From an uncultured Oscillospiraceae bacterium (GTDB lineage Bacteria; Bacillota; Clostridia; Oscillospirales; Oscillospiraceae), in assembly GCA_910588625.1 (NCBI GenBank), contig CAJUQN010000008.1, forward strand, positions 1 to 61,215: DNA of 61,215 bases. Reading direction: 5' to 3'. Shown here in pieces: positions 7,172-15,703 of the stretch. Position numbers and translations under genes: made by a program. The notes below the pieces were generated by a model. It saw only the letters and a program-made list of their open reading frames with translations, ran no database searches and had not been told where the DNA came from. Each line of letters begins with the position of its first letter. The first letter of the stretch is position 1.

Positions 7172-7639
7172 ATGAAATTGAAGCGATTTTTATGTGCGCT
7201 GCTTGTGTTCGGCACAGTGACAGGTTTTTTGGCAGTCCCAGCGAATGCGGCAGAAGTCACCAGCAAAGATGTTTTATGGCTGGATGACCTGGCGTGGGAA
7301 TGGGTAGACCTGCCAACCATGGAACATTGGGAAGAAAGCCTTATGCCGCGGACGAACACCCCTGCTGATGGGGTTATCTCAGCGCATTCTACATGTACCT
7401 TAGGCCAAACAATTTCTTTGCAGGCCGGAGATACGGTTACATTCAATTGTTCCTACTCGCCATCGCCAGCCAGCCTGGACTTTGGCGTTATAACTTCCAG
7501 CGGCAGATTCTATTACATCAATGTAAAGGGGGGCAGTATCAATCAGGCAATCAGAATCAGCCATAGTGGAAATTATGCGATGGCGATCAGGAACAATTCT
7601 TCTCAAACTGTGCGTGTGGTTGGGTTTGTGAACTATTGA
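7172..7639 (+). CDS. Secreted protein, unknown family
   Basis: 155 residues with a clear Sec signal peptide (Lys-Arg start, hydrophobic 6-22, cleavage probable after VPANA at about 26). The mature ~129 residues include a beta-strand-rich C-terminal half (TCTLGQTISLQAGDTVTFNC onward) and end VRVVGFVNY. No catalytic motif is seen. It lies 12 bases after the membrane-anchored Xre regulator and is probably in the same transcript; GC is lower than in the housekeeping neighbours. It may be a secreted effector, adhesin-like or bacteriocin-like product; this cannot be decided here. Confidence 0.7.
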   Translation: MKLKRFLCALLVFGTVTGFLAVPANAAEVTSKDVLWLDDLAWEWVDLPTMEHWEESLMPRTNTPADGVISAHSTCTLGQTISLQAGDTVTFNCSYSPSPASLDFGVITSSGRFYYINVKGGSINQAIRISHSGNYAMAIRNNSSQTVRVVGFVNY

Positions 7640-7683
7640 CCTTATACATGTCCCACACAACATAAGAAAGGAGCTTTACTCTT

Positions 7684-8109
7684 ATGAAAACGAAACGCTT
7701 TTTGTCCCTGCTTCTGGCCCTGGTGATGGCCCTGTCTCTGGCCGCCCCAGCTTTCGCCGCCGGGGATGATCCCAACGAGGGCATCATGCCGCTTCAGCAG
7801 ATTTTTGACGATGAAGAGATCACGATTAGCGGCGGTCACTATCAGACCCGCCCGTTCGCCGCGACATCCGGCAACGGCAAGACCATCCACTTCTGGTGCC
7901 GGAACTATGCGGATCATCCGGTGGAAGTCTATGTTTTCCGCACCGATAAGACGGCTAGTATCCTCAGCTACGAAATTCCTGCTAACGGCGGCACCTGGGA
8001 AAGTGATTACAACAATTCCACCGCCGATTCAGCTTCTTATTATATCGTGCTCCAGGTTCGCGGCAACTATCCGATCCATTGCCGTCTGGCTGCGGCCCAG
8101 TATTGCTGA
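7684..8109 (+). CDS. Second secreted protein of the Xre operon
   Basis: 141 residues, start at 7684 after AAAGGAG. The signal peptide MKTKRFLSLLLALVMALSLA has its cleavage site near PAFAA (residue 26). The mature part of about 115 residues looks like one beta-rich domain (GKTIHFWCRNYADHPVEVYV, then GGTWESDYNNSTADSASYYI) with two Cys near the end. Both secreted proteins share a short linear segment GIMP/SLMP after the signal region and the same overall plan, so they may be distant paralogues. A terminator follows. Function unknown. Confidence 0.7.
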   Translation: MKTKRFLSLLLALVMALSLAAPAFAAGDDPNEGIMPLQQIFDDEEITISGGHYQTRPFAATSGNGKTIHFWCRNYADHPVEVYVFRTDKTASILSYEIPANGGTWESDYNNSTADSASYYIVLQVRGNYPIHCRLAAAQYC

Positions 8110-8140
8110 GCCCGGCCCTTCCACCCTGGCCGCGAAAAAG

Positions 8141-8173
8141 CCGTCCCGCAGTTCAGTGGGGCGGCTATTTTTT
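8141..8173 (+). terminator. Terminator of the Xre operon
   Basis: Stem formed by AGCCGTCCC and GGGGCGGCT, followed by ATTTTTTG. It closes the transcript of the regulator and two secreted proteins. Confidence 0.65.
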
Positions 8174-8184
8174 GCGCCTTGGTC

Positions 8185-8213
8185 TGTACATTTCCCCTCC
8201 GGCGTGGTAGAAT
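8185..8213 (+). promoter_or_regulatory. Promoter upstream of yfbR
   Basis: TGTACA (8185-8190), a 17-base spacer and TAGAAT (8208-8213), 32 bases before the yfbR start. Confidence 0.5.
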
Positions 8214-8245
8214 ACCCAGACAGACATAGAAAGGCGGCCCCGCAT

Positions 8246-8821
8246 ATGAACCACAGCTTTTTCGCCTACATCTTCCGGATGCGCTACATCGCCCGCTGGG
8301 CCCTGATGCGCAACACCCGCACCGAGAACGTGGAGGAGCACTCCTACGAGGTTGCGGTGCTGGCCCACGCCCTGGCGGTGATTGGGCGGGACGTGTTCCA
8401 TAAGGGCCTGGACCCGGACAAAATCGCGGCGGCGGCCCTGTTCCACGACGCGCCGGAGATCATCACCGGGGATATGCCCACCCCCATCAAGTACTACAAC
8501 CCGGACATCAAGACCGCCTACCGCCAGGTGGAGGCGGTGGCCCAGGACAAGCTGCTGTCCATGCTTCCCCCGGAGCTGGTCCCGGCCTACGGGCCGTTGG
8601 TCCGGGAGTCGGACAAGGAAGTCAAGCGCTACGTGAAGGCGGCGGATAAGTTATCCGCCTACATCAAGTGCGTGGAGGAGGGGAAGGCGGGCAACACCGA
8701 GTTCAAAAAGGCTGCGGAGCAGATTATGGCGGCGCTGGAGGATATGAAAATGGAGGAGCTGGAATACTTTACGGAAAGATTCCTCCCCGCCTTCGGTCTG
8801 ACGCTGGACGAGCTGCAATAG
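8246..8821 (+). CDS. yfbR: YfbR-like HD-domain 5'-nucleotidase
   Basis: 191 residues. This HD-domain phosphohydrolase family removes phosphate from deoxyribonucleoside 5'-monophosphates. The metal-binding residues are visible: His in NVEEHSYEVAVLAHAL, the HD pair in ALFHDAPEIITGDMPTPIKY, and a later Asp in AADKLSAYIKC. Length matches E. coli YfbR (199). The frame is open further upstream, but homology begins at MNHSFFAYIFRMRYIARW, and the ATG at 8246 lies downstream of AAAGG. Confidence 0.88.
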   Translation: MNHSFFAYIFRMRYIARWALMRNTRTENVEEHSYEVAVLAHALAVIGRDVFHKGLDPDKIAAAALFHDAPEIITGDMPTPIKYYNPDIKTAYRQVEAVAQDKLLSMLPPELVPAYGPLVRESDKEVKRYVKAADKLSAYIKCVEEGKAGNTEFKKAAEQIMAALEDMKMEELEYFTERFLPAFGLTLDELQ

Positions 8822-8988
8822 GGGGAGCGGAGGATGAAGTACCTGAAAGTGGTTCCCGCTTCTGCCTGTGGCGGCGTTTCCCTTTATGATTTGGCTGGTG
8901 GGGGCCATCGGCGAGGCGGTGCACATCAACCCGGTCCTTCAAGTGGCGCTTTATGGGTATACCACAATACAAAGGAGGCTTTTTTATC

Positions 8989-9258
8989 ATGAGAGCAATC
9001 GTAACCGTCATCGGCAGGGACCAGGTGGGCATCATCGCCGCCGTGTGCGCCTTGCTCAGCGAGAAGAACGTCAACGTGCTGGACATTAGCCAGACCGTCC
9101 TCCAGGAGTATTTCACCATGATTATGCTGGTGGATACCGCCCAGGCCACCGTGCCCTTTGCCCGCTTAAAGGAGGACCTGGCCCAGGCCGGTAAGGAGCG
9201 GGGCCTTGACATCCGCGTCCAGCGGGAGGATATCTTCGACGCGATGCACAGGATTTGA
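8989..9258 (+). CDS. ACT-domain protein (UPF0237)
   Basis: 89 residues, a stand-alone ACT domain starting MRAIVTVIGRDQVGIIAAVC, typical of the UPF0237 family. ACT domains bind small ligands, usually amino acids. AAGGAGG lies nine bases upstream of the chosen start. The gene is 10 bases before the PFL-family (UPF0210) gene, an arrangement known in many Gram-positive genomes. The pair's biochemical role is not established; regulation by an amino acid is a guess from the domain. Confidence 0.9.
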   Translation: MRAIVTVIGRDQVGIIAAVCALLSEKNVNVLDISQTVLQEYFTMIMLVDTAQATVPFARLKEDLAQAGKERGLDIRVQREDIFDAMHRI

Positions 9259-9268
9259 GGGCCGGGCC

Positions 9269-10627
9269 ATGATCAATACCAACGACATTTTACAGACCAT
9301 CCAGATGATTGACCACCAGCATTTGGATATCCGCACCATCACCATGGGCATCAGCCTGCTGGACTGCTGCGACCCGGACCCCCACGCCGCCTGCCGGAAG
9401 ATTTACGACAAGATCACCACCTCTGCCGAAAAGCTGGTGAAAACCGGCGAGGAGATCGAGGACGAGTTCGGCATCCCCATCGTCAACAAACGCATCTCCG
9501 TCACCCCTATGGCCCTGGTGGCGGGAGCGTCCCGAACCAATGATTACGTCCCCTTCGCCGCCGCCATGGACAGGGCGGCCAAGACGGTGGGGGTGAACTT
9601 CATCGGCGGCTTCTCCGCCCTGGTGCAGAAGGGTATGACCGAGGGGGACAAAAAGCTCATTGCCGCCATTCCCGAGGCGTTGGCTGTCACCGATATGGTG
9701 TGCTCCAGTGTGAACATCGGCTCCACCAAGGCGGGCATCAATATGGACGCGGTACGGCTTATGGGCGAGACCATCAAAGCGGCGGCGGAGCGCACCGCCG
9801 AGCGGGGCGGCTTTGGCTGTGCAAAGCTGGTGGTGTTCTGTAACGCGGTGGAGGACAACCCCTTTATGGCCGGGGCTTTCCACGGCGTGGGCGAGGCTGA
9901 GCGGGTCATCAATGTGGGTGTGTCGGGCCCCGGCGTGGTCCACCATGCCTTGCAGAAGGTGAAGGGCCAGCCCTTCGACGTGGTGGCGGAGACCATCAAA
10001 AAGACGGCCTTCCAGGTGACCCGTATGGGGCAGCTGGTGGCACGGGAGGCCAGCACCCGGCTGGACGTACCCTTCGGCATAGTGGATCTAAGTCTGGCCC
10101 CCACCCCCGCCATCGGGGACAGTGTGGCCCGCATTCTGGAGGAGATGGGCCTGGAGGTGTGCGGCGCCCACGGCACCACCGCCGCCCTGGCCCTGCTGAA
10201 CGACGCGGTGAAGAAGGGCGGCGTGATGGCCAGCTCCTCTGTGGGCGGGCTGTCCGGGGCCTTCATCCCGGTGAGCGAGGACGAGGGCATGATCGCCGCC
10301 GCCCAGGCGGGCAAGCTGACTCTGGAAAAGCTGGAGGCCATGACCTGCGTGTGCTCCGTGGGTCTGGATATGATTGCCGTCCCTGGCGACACATCCGCTT
10401 CCACCCTGTCCGCCATCATCGCGGACGAGGCCGCCATCGGCATGGTGAACCAAAAAACCACCGCCGTACGCATTATCCCCGCGCCGGGCAAGCAGGTGGG
10501 GGATGTGGTAGAGTTCGGCGGCCTGCTGGGCTCCGCGCCGGTGATGCCCTGCCACACTGGAAGCGCCGAGGACTTCGTGGCCCGGGGCGGACGCATCCCC
10601 GCGCCCATGCACAGCTTGAAGAACTGA
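9269..10627 (+). CDS. PFL family protein (UPF0210/DUF711)
   Basis: 452 residues, full length for the family. The start is at MINTNDILQTIQMIDHQHLD (9269), 10 bases after the ACT-protein stop. Conserved segments include ITMGISLLDCCDPD, GGFSALVQKGMTEGDKKLI, VCSSVNIGSTKAGINMDAV and GGRIPAPMHSLKN at the end. The family is structurally related to pyruvate formate-lyase-like folds, but the reaction is unknown. It is paired with an ACT-domain protein, presumably its regulatory partner. Confidence 0.92.
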   Translation: MINTNDILQTIQMIDHQHLDIRTITMGISLLDCCDPDPHAACRKIYDKITTSAEKLVKTGEEIEDEFGIPIVNKRISVTPMALVAGASRTNDYVPFAAAMDRAAKTVGVNFIGGFSALVQKGMTEGDKKLIAAIPEALAVTDMVCSSVNIGSTKAGINMDAVRLMGETIKAAAERTAERGGFGCAKLVVFCNAVEDNPFMAGAFHGVGEAERVINVGVSGPGVVHHALQKVKGQPFDVVAETIKKTAFQVTRMGQLVAREASTRLDVPFGIVDLSLAPTPAIGDSVARILEEMGLEVCGAHGTTAALALLNDAVKKGGVMASSSVGGLSGAFIPVSEDEGMIAAAQAGKLTLEKLEAMTCVCSVGLDMIAVPGDTSASTLSAIIADEAAIGMVNQKTTAVRIIPAPGKQVGDVVEFGGLLGSAPVMPCHTGSAEDFVARGGRIPAPMHSLKN

Positions 10628-10635
10628 AAAGCATA

Positions 10636-10669
10636 AAAAGGACCGAAAGCGCTTGCCTTCGGTCCTTTT
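10636..10669. terminator. Bidirectional terminator between PFL and DUF2461 genes
   Basis: AAAAGGACCGAA pairs with TTCGGTCCTTTT. The A-run on one side and T-run on the other allow termination in both directions between convergent genes. Confidence 0.8.
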
Positions 10670-10672
10670 GCG

Positions 10673-11356
10673 CTATGTGGACTCTCTCGGGTCCGGGTCC
10701 GCCCAAAGGGTGGAGAAATAGTCATAATAGGGCAGGAGGAAGGAGAAGCCATCCACTAGCTTGCCGGCCAGCTCGGGGCTGTAAATGAGCTCTGTGAGCT
10801 CCTCCTCGTGGCCCACGGAGAAGGACTTCTTGTTGTACCACTCCGTCAGCTTTGGTTCGCTGCAGGGCTTCTGCCGTTTGTAGGACGGCCCCTCCAGCAC
10901 GAATTCCGCCTGTCTGGCCAGCTTGTGTTCCAGCTTGAGCAGAGGCTTGGGATCACGGTCGATGCGGGCCCGGTGCTTCTCCATCATCAACGGCTGAGCG
11001 CACCAGAAGCCCATGCCGTAGCTCCATCCGTCCGGAGCCAGCTCGAACCAAAGCACCGGATGGTCCCCGCCGGTCTCGTTGCCGAACCGGAACAGGGACA
11101 ACCACAAATGATCCTTATAGGGACCCCGGCCAAACAGCCGCCGGGCATCCCGATAAATACGAGAGATTTTCAGGTTGAGCTTGCTCTTGGGGAAACGCTC
11201 CAACAGGGTGTCCTGAACCTGGGCGCCCAGCTCCTTCATGGGGCCGAGAAAGTAGGTCAAATACTCCTGCTTATGGGCCTCGAACCAGCTCCTTTCGTTG
11301 TTGAAGCGGATGCCCCACATAAAATCGACGGTCTCTTGAGAAAAGCCTTGAAACAT
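10673..11356 (-). CDS. DUF2461 domain protein
   Basis: 227 residues, the usual size of the DUF2461/TIGR02453 family. Diagnostic stretches are NNERSWFEAHKQEYLTYFLG near the N-terminus and the SRIYRDARRLFGRGPYKDHL motif, followed by a DHPVLWFEL segment. The biochemical function of the family is unknown. It lies 4 bases after the VanW-like gene on the same strand and is probably co-transcribed with it. Confidence 0.88.
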   Translation of the reverse strand: MFQGFSQETVDFMWGIRFNNERSWFEAHKQEYLTYFLGPMKELGAQVQDTLLERFPKSKLNLKISRIYRDARRLFGRGPYKDHLWLSLFRFGNETGGDHPVLWFELAPDGWSYGMGFWCAQPLMMEKHRARIDRDPKPLLKLEHKLARQAEFVLEGPSYKRQKPCSEPKLTEWYNKKSFSVGHEEELTELIYSPELAGKLVDGFSFLLPYYDYFSTLWADPDPREST

Positions 11357-11360
11357 GGAC

Positions 11361-13205
11361 TCACTCTCCTGTGATCCAACTGGGCGCGGAGGTATCCGGC
11401 GGGCGGTTATAGGGGTCGGTGGTGGGCACTGGCTCGGGCGTGGGAATATAGACCGGCTCAGAGGGAACCACCACCGGGTCCTGAGAGGGCACGACTACGG
11501 GGTCCTGGCTGGGCTGCACCCACGGGTCCTGACTGGGTTGGACGGGCGGGAGATCCAGAGAGGGGACCACGGGGGGATCGGTGACTACAGGCTCGTCAGT
11601 CCCGGCGCCCCAAGGGCCGGAGTCCAGGGGGTTGTACTGAATGACCTTGTCCCGCTTGGCATAGGTGCTATGATTTTCAAAGGTGCGGGAGAGCAGATTG
11701 CCGTTTGCGTCGTACACGCAGCGGTACACGTCCACCACATAGCCGGTATAGGGGGTGGTTTTGACCTTGGTGGTGCCCCGGGGCAGGGATTCGTCAGCCT
11801 CATACACCGTGGTCCAGCCGGTGGAGGACTGGGTGTAGCGCTGTGTCTCCACCTTGATGCCGTCGGGGTTGCTGCCGTAGAACTGCACCGTCAGCTTGCC
11901 GGCGGCGCCGCCTTCGGTATAGGCCACAATCTTGATGGGGAAGCCGGTGCTGTTGCGGAACCGGAAATCCAGAGAGGGATAGTACACGGTGGCGTCCAGC
12001 CCGTTGGGGATATAGCCGGTGGCGAAGGCATGGCAGGCCCGCCAGACGATTTCCAGGTTGGCGTACACAGCGCAGTAATACAGGGAGGAGGACACCTGGC
12101 ACACGCCGCCTCCGTCCATAGCCACGGTCTCGCCGTTCTGGTAGCCGGTGCTGGGCTTATAGCCGTTGCGGGAGCTGGGGTCGCCGATGGTGCCCAGGTA
12201 GGAGAACACCTCGCCGGGCTGGAGCACCTTGCCGTTGCAGAACTCGGCGGCCCGGTTCACGTTGAAGGAGCGGTTGGCCACCCCGTCCATGTTGGTGGTG
12301 ACGGAGGCCAGCAAATCCTTGTAGTACATGGACTCGTCCCCGGAGGTTCCCGGGGGGGTGAACTCCAGGGGGATGGTGACGGGTTCGCCGGGGGCGGCCT
12401 CGTCCAGCTTGGCCTGGGCTTCCTCCGCGTTGACGGACAGGCCGATGACCGCCGGGGTCAGCTTGCCGTTCTCGTCCACACCCGCGGCCTTGGGCTCCAC
12501 GTGAATGAGCTTACTCAGGGATTCGCCGGACAGCTCCGCGCCGGATATCACCTGGGGCTCCACCCTGAGCTCGGTCTTGCCCTCGGCCAGGGCCTGCTCC
12601 ACCTCGTCCAGCAGGGCGTCAGCGTCCACCTCCTGGCCGTCGGCGCCAGGGGTTACCACCACATTCTCCGAGCCCATCTCATAAGTGAAGTCCACCGGGG
12701 CAATATACAGCTCCTCAGCGATGGAGTGAATGACCCGCTTGGCCTGCTCCGCCCCTTCGGGAGTGAAGGCGGCGGCGGACAGGGACAGGTCGGTGGGCTC
12801 CTGGGCCAGCCCCAGCCAGAGGGCGCCCAGCTTCCACAAGGGCTGCTCCTCCTTGGCGGTGAAGCCCACATCCACCGCGGCCTCGGGAGCACAGGCCATC
12901 AGCTCGCCGGACAGCTCTGCCTTCTTGTCCTCGCCGTACAGCAGGGTCAGCTTTCGGTTGTCCAGCCGCTGGTTCATTTCCTCGCCAACTACGGTCAGCG
13001 CGTCCTCCCGGGTGAGATTACCCAGGTCGGCCACGGTCTCGCCCTTGTCGTCCACAGCCACCGCGCCGGGCAGCAGCTGGTCGTTGCCCTTCACCCAGGC
13101 GCACAGACCGAAATAGCCGCCCACGGCGGCCACCACCAGGGCCGCCGCGGCGATGCCCGCGATCAGCCCCGCTGGGATACTCTTTTTCGGAGTAGATTCT
13201 TCCAT
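11361..13205 (-). CDS. VanW family membrane-anchored envelope protein
   Basis: 614 residues. A short cytoplasmic tail and one helix (about 11-35) anchor it. Two segments at about 50-115 and 225-285 resemble the peptidoglycan-binding (YoaR-type) repeats that usually precede VanW. The VanW domain follows (about 311-450), with GEVFSYLGTIGDPSSRNGYK and GGGVCQVSSSLYYCAVYANL as its signatures. A Pro/Ser-rich tail (about 535-614) repeats a PSQDPVV unit. VanW proteins occur near glycopeptide-resistance and wall genes, but their activity is unsettled. No van ligase is present here, so this is an ordinary envelope protein and not evidence of vancomycin resistance. Confidence 0.9.
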   Translation of the reverse strand: MEESTPKKSIPAGLIAGIAAAALVVAAVGGYFGLCAWVKGNDQLLPGAVAVDDKGETVADLGNLTREDALTVVGEEMNQRLDNRKLTLLYGEDKKAELSGELMACAPEAAVDVGFTAKEEQPLWKLGALWLGLAQEPTDLSLSAAAFTPEGAEQAKRVIHSIAEELYIAPVDFTYEMGSENVVVTPGADGQEVDADALLDEVEQALAEGKTELRVEPQVISGAELSGESLSKLIHVEPKAAGVDENGKLTPAVIGLSVNAEEAQAKLDEAAPGEPVTIPLEFTPPGTSGDESMYYKDLLASVTTNMDGVANRSFNVNRAAEFCNGKVLQPGEVFSYLGTIGDPSSRNGYKPSTGYQNGETVAMDGGGVCQVSSSLYYCAVYANLEIVWRACHAFATGYIPNGLDATVYYPSLDFRFRNSTGFPIKIVAYTEGGAAGKLTVQFYGSNPDGIKVETQRYTQSSTGWTTVYEADESLPRGTTKVKTTPYTGYVVDVYRCVYDANGNLLSRTFENHSTYAKRDKVIQYNPLDSGPWGAGTDEPVVTDPPVVPSLDLPPVQPSQDPWVQPSQDPVVVPSQDPVVVPSEPVYIPTPEPVPTTDPYNRPPDTSAPSWITGE

Positions 13206-13355
13206 AATACAACAAAACCTCCCACATACACATAAAACCGCGTTCCGGGGGGATGGGCTCCGGTCAGGTACTGTTTGGAGCCGCGGCCTCTCTCATGGGC
13301 GGACCCTGCGGCGCCGCCCAGCCAGATACATTTATGCCGTATGGCAATCATTCAT

Positions 13356-13384
13356 ATTGTACCACTATAGATTGAATTGGGCAA
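13356..13384 (-). promoter_or_regulatory. Promoter of the VanW-like gene
   Basis: On the minus strand TTGCCC (13379-13384), a 17-base spacer and TACAAT (13356-13361). The leader is about 145 bases to the ATG at 13205. The rest of the 310-base gap holds only the fbp terminator. Confidence 0.65.
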
Positions 13385-13461
13385 GGAAAAGTATGCAAAA
13401 AAATTGTTACAATTCGGTTTCAAAATAGTGGAAAAGAGAGGGACAGAATGGATATTCTGGT

Positions 13462-13495
13462 AAAAACCGTCCGCCACTGTTCGGCGGACGGTTTT
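13462..13495 (-). terminator. Terminator of fbp
   Basis: AAAACCGTCCGCC pairs with CGGCGGACGGTTTT around a short loop. On the minus strand it ends in TTTTT, 21 bases past the fbp stop. Confidence 0.8.
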
Positions 13496-13515
13496 GCCGG
13501 CTTTTGCGGAAGGGG

Positions 13516-15516
13516 TCAGACTTTGTGGCTTTCCACGATGGCACCGCTGCGGAAAGCTGCCACCAGGTCGATGAGCTCCTCGATCTGCCCCTGGAGCTTC
13601 CGGCCCACGTCAGTTTGGCGGATCATGGCCCGGCTCTCCAGCCGCTCGAAGACCTGGGAGGTGGAGGCGATGTCATAGTTCTTGTGGATGGCTGCGGCCC
13701 TGCCCACAAAGGGCTCATGAGCCACCAGCCGGAAGTAGTCGGAGTTGTAGATCAGGGTGTATCCGGCGATGCCGGTGGTCTTTTGATACGCCTTGCAGAA
13801 CCCGCCGTCGATGACGATCAGCTTGCCGCCGCCCTTAACGGGGCTCTCCCCTTTCTTGGACTTGACGGGGACGTGGCCGTTGATGATGTGGCAGTGGGAG
13901 CCCTCCAAGCCGAACTCCTTCAGCACGCCCTCGCACACCGCGGGGTCGTTGTACAGGTGATAGTAGGCGTTTTTGGCCTCGGTATGGGTGGACTCGTCGG
14001 CGATGAACCGGCGCTCGAAGGTGGTCATACGGTCCCGGCCGAAGATGGGGGAATTGCGGCCCGCCCACAGCCACCACAGAAAATCCATGCCCTGCTGGCG
14101 CTCCGGGGAGCCCGGCTTGTTGTAGTAGGCCCGGCGGGCTACGATATCGGCGAAGTCCAGGAAGGCCCGGCCCGACAGGTTTTCGCAGCCCATCAGGGAG
14201 AAGCTCATCAGGGAGCCGTCCTCCCGCATGGGGATGCAGCCGTGAAACAGCAGGTTGCCGTTGTAGATGCGGTACAGGCTGCCCTTGGAGTACAGGAACC
14301 GGACATGGCGCTGGAGCTTTTCGCTGTGCCGGAAGGAGCGGGTCAGGGTGTTGATGAGCACGTCCTCCTCGGGGGTGAGGGCGTAGGGCGCGGTGGGGTC
14401 CACGGTGGGGAAATCGGTGTCCAGCATGGGGTAGGTGACGCCGTCGATGGTGATGGTTTTGGTCTCGTAATTGATCTTGTCCAGCAGGAGGCGGTCATCC
14501 ATGTGGAAGTCGGGGTTGCGCTGAATTTTCTGGCCCTCCAGCTTGAACAGAATCATGGAGATTGCCTTGTGCATCCGGGCGCACAGCACCCGGTCCCGGT
14601 CGCTGATCTTGTCCTCGTCCTCCTTGGCAATCTTCACCTCAAAGCGGCTGATGTCGCACTTGCGGTAGAATTCCTCAGCGAACACGGACAGAGGCCGCAG
14701 GGAGATGCCGTAGCCGGTCTCAATGGTCTCCAGGTTGTTGTACCGCAGGGAGTTGACCAGCACCGTGGCCGCCAAGGTGCGGGAACCGGAAGCGGCGCCC
14801 ATCCACAAAATGTCGTGGTTGCCCCACTGTATGTCTACGCTGTGATAGGCCATCAGGCTATTCAGGATGACGTCGGCGCCGGGGCCCCGGTCGAAGATGT
14901 CCCCCACCAGGTGCAGGTGGTCCACCGACAGCCGCTTGATGAGCTCACACAGCTGAATCAGGAAGTTGGAGGCCCGGTCCAGGTCGATGATGGTGTTGAT
15001 GATGTTCTCATAGTAATCCCGTTTGTCGGTCTCATTCTTCTCGTAGTGGGTGTGGATCAGCTCGTCGATGATGTAGGCGTACTCAGGGGGCATGGCCTTT
15101 CGGACCTTGGAGCGGGTATACTTGGCACTGACCAGACAGCACAGGTCGATCAAACGGTGGAAGGTGATGCGGTACCACTCCCGCATATCGTCGCACTCCC
15201 GCTCGATCTCCTCCAGCTTCTCCTCTGGGTAGTAGATGAGGGTGGCCAGCTGGTCCCGGTCGGACCGGGGGACGGTGGAGCCCAGCAGCTCGTCGATCTT
15301 CACCCGGACCACACCGGAAGCGGAGTTCAGGATGTGCTGGAAAGCCTCGAACTCGCCGTGGACATCGGACAGGAAGTGTTCGGTGCCCTTGGGCAGGTTC
15401 TGGATGGCCCGCAGGTTGATGATCTCGGTGCAGGCGGACTGGACATTGGGATACTGCCGGGCCAGGAGCTTGAGGTACTCCAGCCGCTCGGGGGAAAAGG
15501 TGACAGTGCGCTTCAT
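13516..15516 (-). CDS. fbp: Fructose-1,6-bisphosphatase, class III
   Basis: 666 residues, the length of the Firmicutes-specific class III enzyme (Fbp of Bacillus). It hydrolyses fructose 1,6-bisphosphate in gluconeogenesis. Metallophosphatase motifs are visible: LSDVHGEFEAFQHIL near residue 48, LHLVGDIFDRGPGADVIL, and WGNHDILWMGAASGS, followed by the NGHVPVKSKKGESPVKGGGK region. The start MKRTVTFSPERLEYLKLLAR has AAGGAGGACATGCC upstream. It is monocistronic, with its own terminator. Gluconeogenesis links it functionally to the yvcK gene later in the window. Confidence 0.95.
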   Translation of the reverse strand: MKRTVTFSPERLEYLKLLARQYPNVQSACTEIINLRAIQNLPKGTEHFLSDVHGEFEAFQHILNSASGVVRVKIDELLGSTVPRSDRDQLATLIYYPEEKLEEIERECDDMREWYRITFHRLIDLCCLVSAKYTRSKVRKAMPPEYAYIIDELIHTHYEKNETDKRDYYENIINTIIDLDRASNFLIQLCELIKRLSVDHLHLVGDIFDRGPGADVILNSLMAYHSVDIQWGNHDILWMGAASGSRTLAATVLVNSLRYNNLETIETGYGISLRPLSVFAEEFYRKCDISRFEVKIAKEDEDKISDRDRVLCARMHKAISMILFKLEGQKIQRNPDFHMDDRLLLDKINYETKTITIDGVTYPMLDTDFPTVDPTAPYALTPEEDVLINTLTRSFRHSEKLQRHVRFLYSKGSLYRIYNGNLLFHGCIPMREDGSLMSFSLMGCENLSGRAFLDFADIVARRAYYNKPGSPERQQGMDFLWWLWAGRNSPIFGRDRMTTFERRFIADESTHTEAKNAYYHLYNDPAVCEGVLKEFGLEGSHCHIINGHVPVKSKKGESPVKGGGKLIVIDGGFCKAYQKTTGIAGYTLIYNSDYFRLVAHEPFVGRAAAIHKNYDIASTSQVFERLESRAMIRQTDVGRKLQGQIEELIDLVAAFRSGAIVESHKV

Positions 15517-15592
15517 GGCATGTCCTCCTTTGGGTGGATATTTTTGTATGCTGCTATTATGCCATAGATTTTTGCAAAAGGGAAGAGGAAAA

Positions 15593-15637
15593 GGCGTAAA
15601 AACGAAAATTCTTCGTTTTTACGCCCACCTTTTTTGT
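15593..15637. terminator. Terminator between recR and fbp
   Basis: A 14-bp perfect stem GGCGTAAAAACGAA/TTCGTTTTTACGCC with a 5-base loop. On the minus strand it is followed by TTTTCCTC and on the plus strand by CACCTTTTTT. It lies after recR. Confidence 0.75.
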
Positions 15638-15703
15638 TAAAAATGTGTCAAATCCCCACAGCGCGGCGACCAGGCCGGAATCCCCCTCCCCCTGCGGGGA
15701 CCC

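Noticed and set aside
8834..8985. Possible small gene between yfbR and the ACT-domain gene; one frame gives MKYLKVVP..., another a membrane-like MAAFPFMIWLVGAIGEAVHI stretch
   Set aside because: The plausible start and the plausible membrane segment are in different frames, so it would need a frameshift; not enough to call a gene.
11361..13205. VanW-like protein as vancomycin resistance
   Set aside because: No vanA/B-type ligase, vanH, vanX or VanRS pair is present; VanW-domain proteins are common in Clostridia without resistance.
11355..15567. Very long plus-strand open frames (over 600 codons) opposite the VanW-like gene and fbp
   Set aside because: Antisense shadows of GC-rich genes: composition heavy in His, Gly, Val and Gln, no start signals, and the minus-strand genes have clear family motifs.
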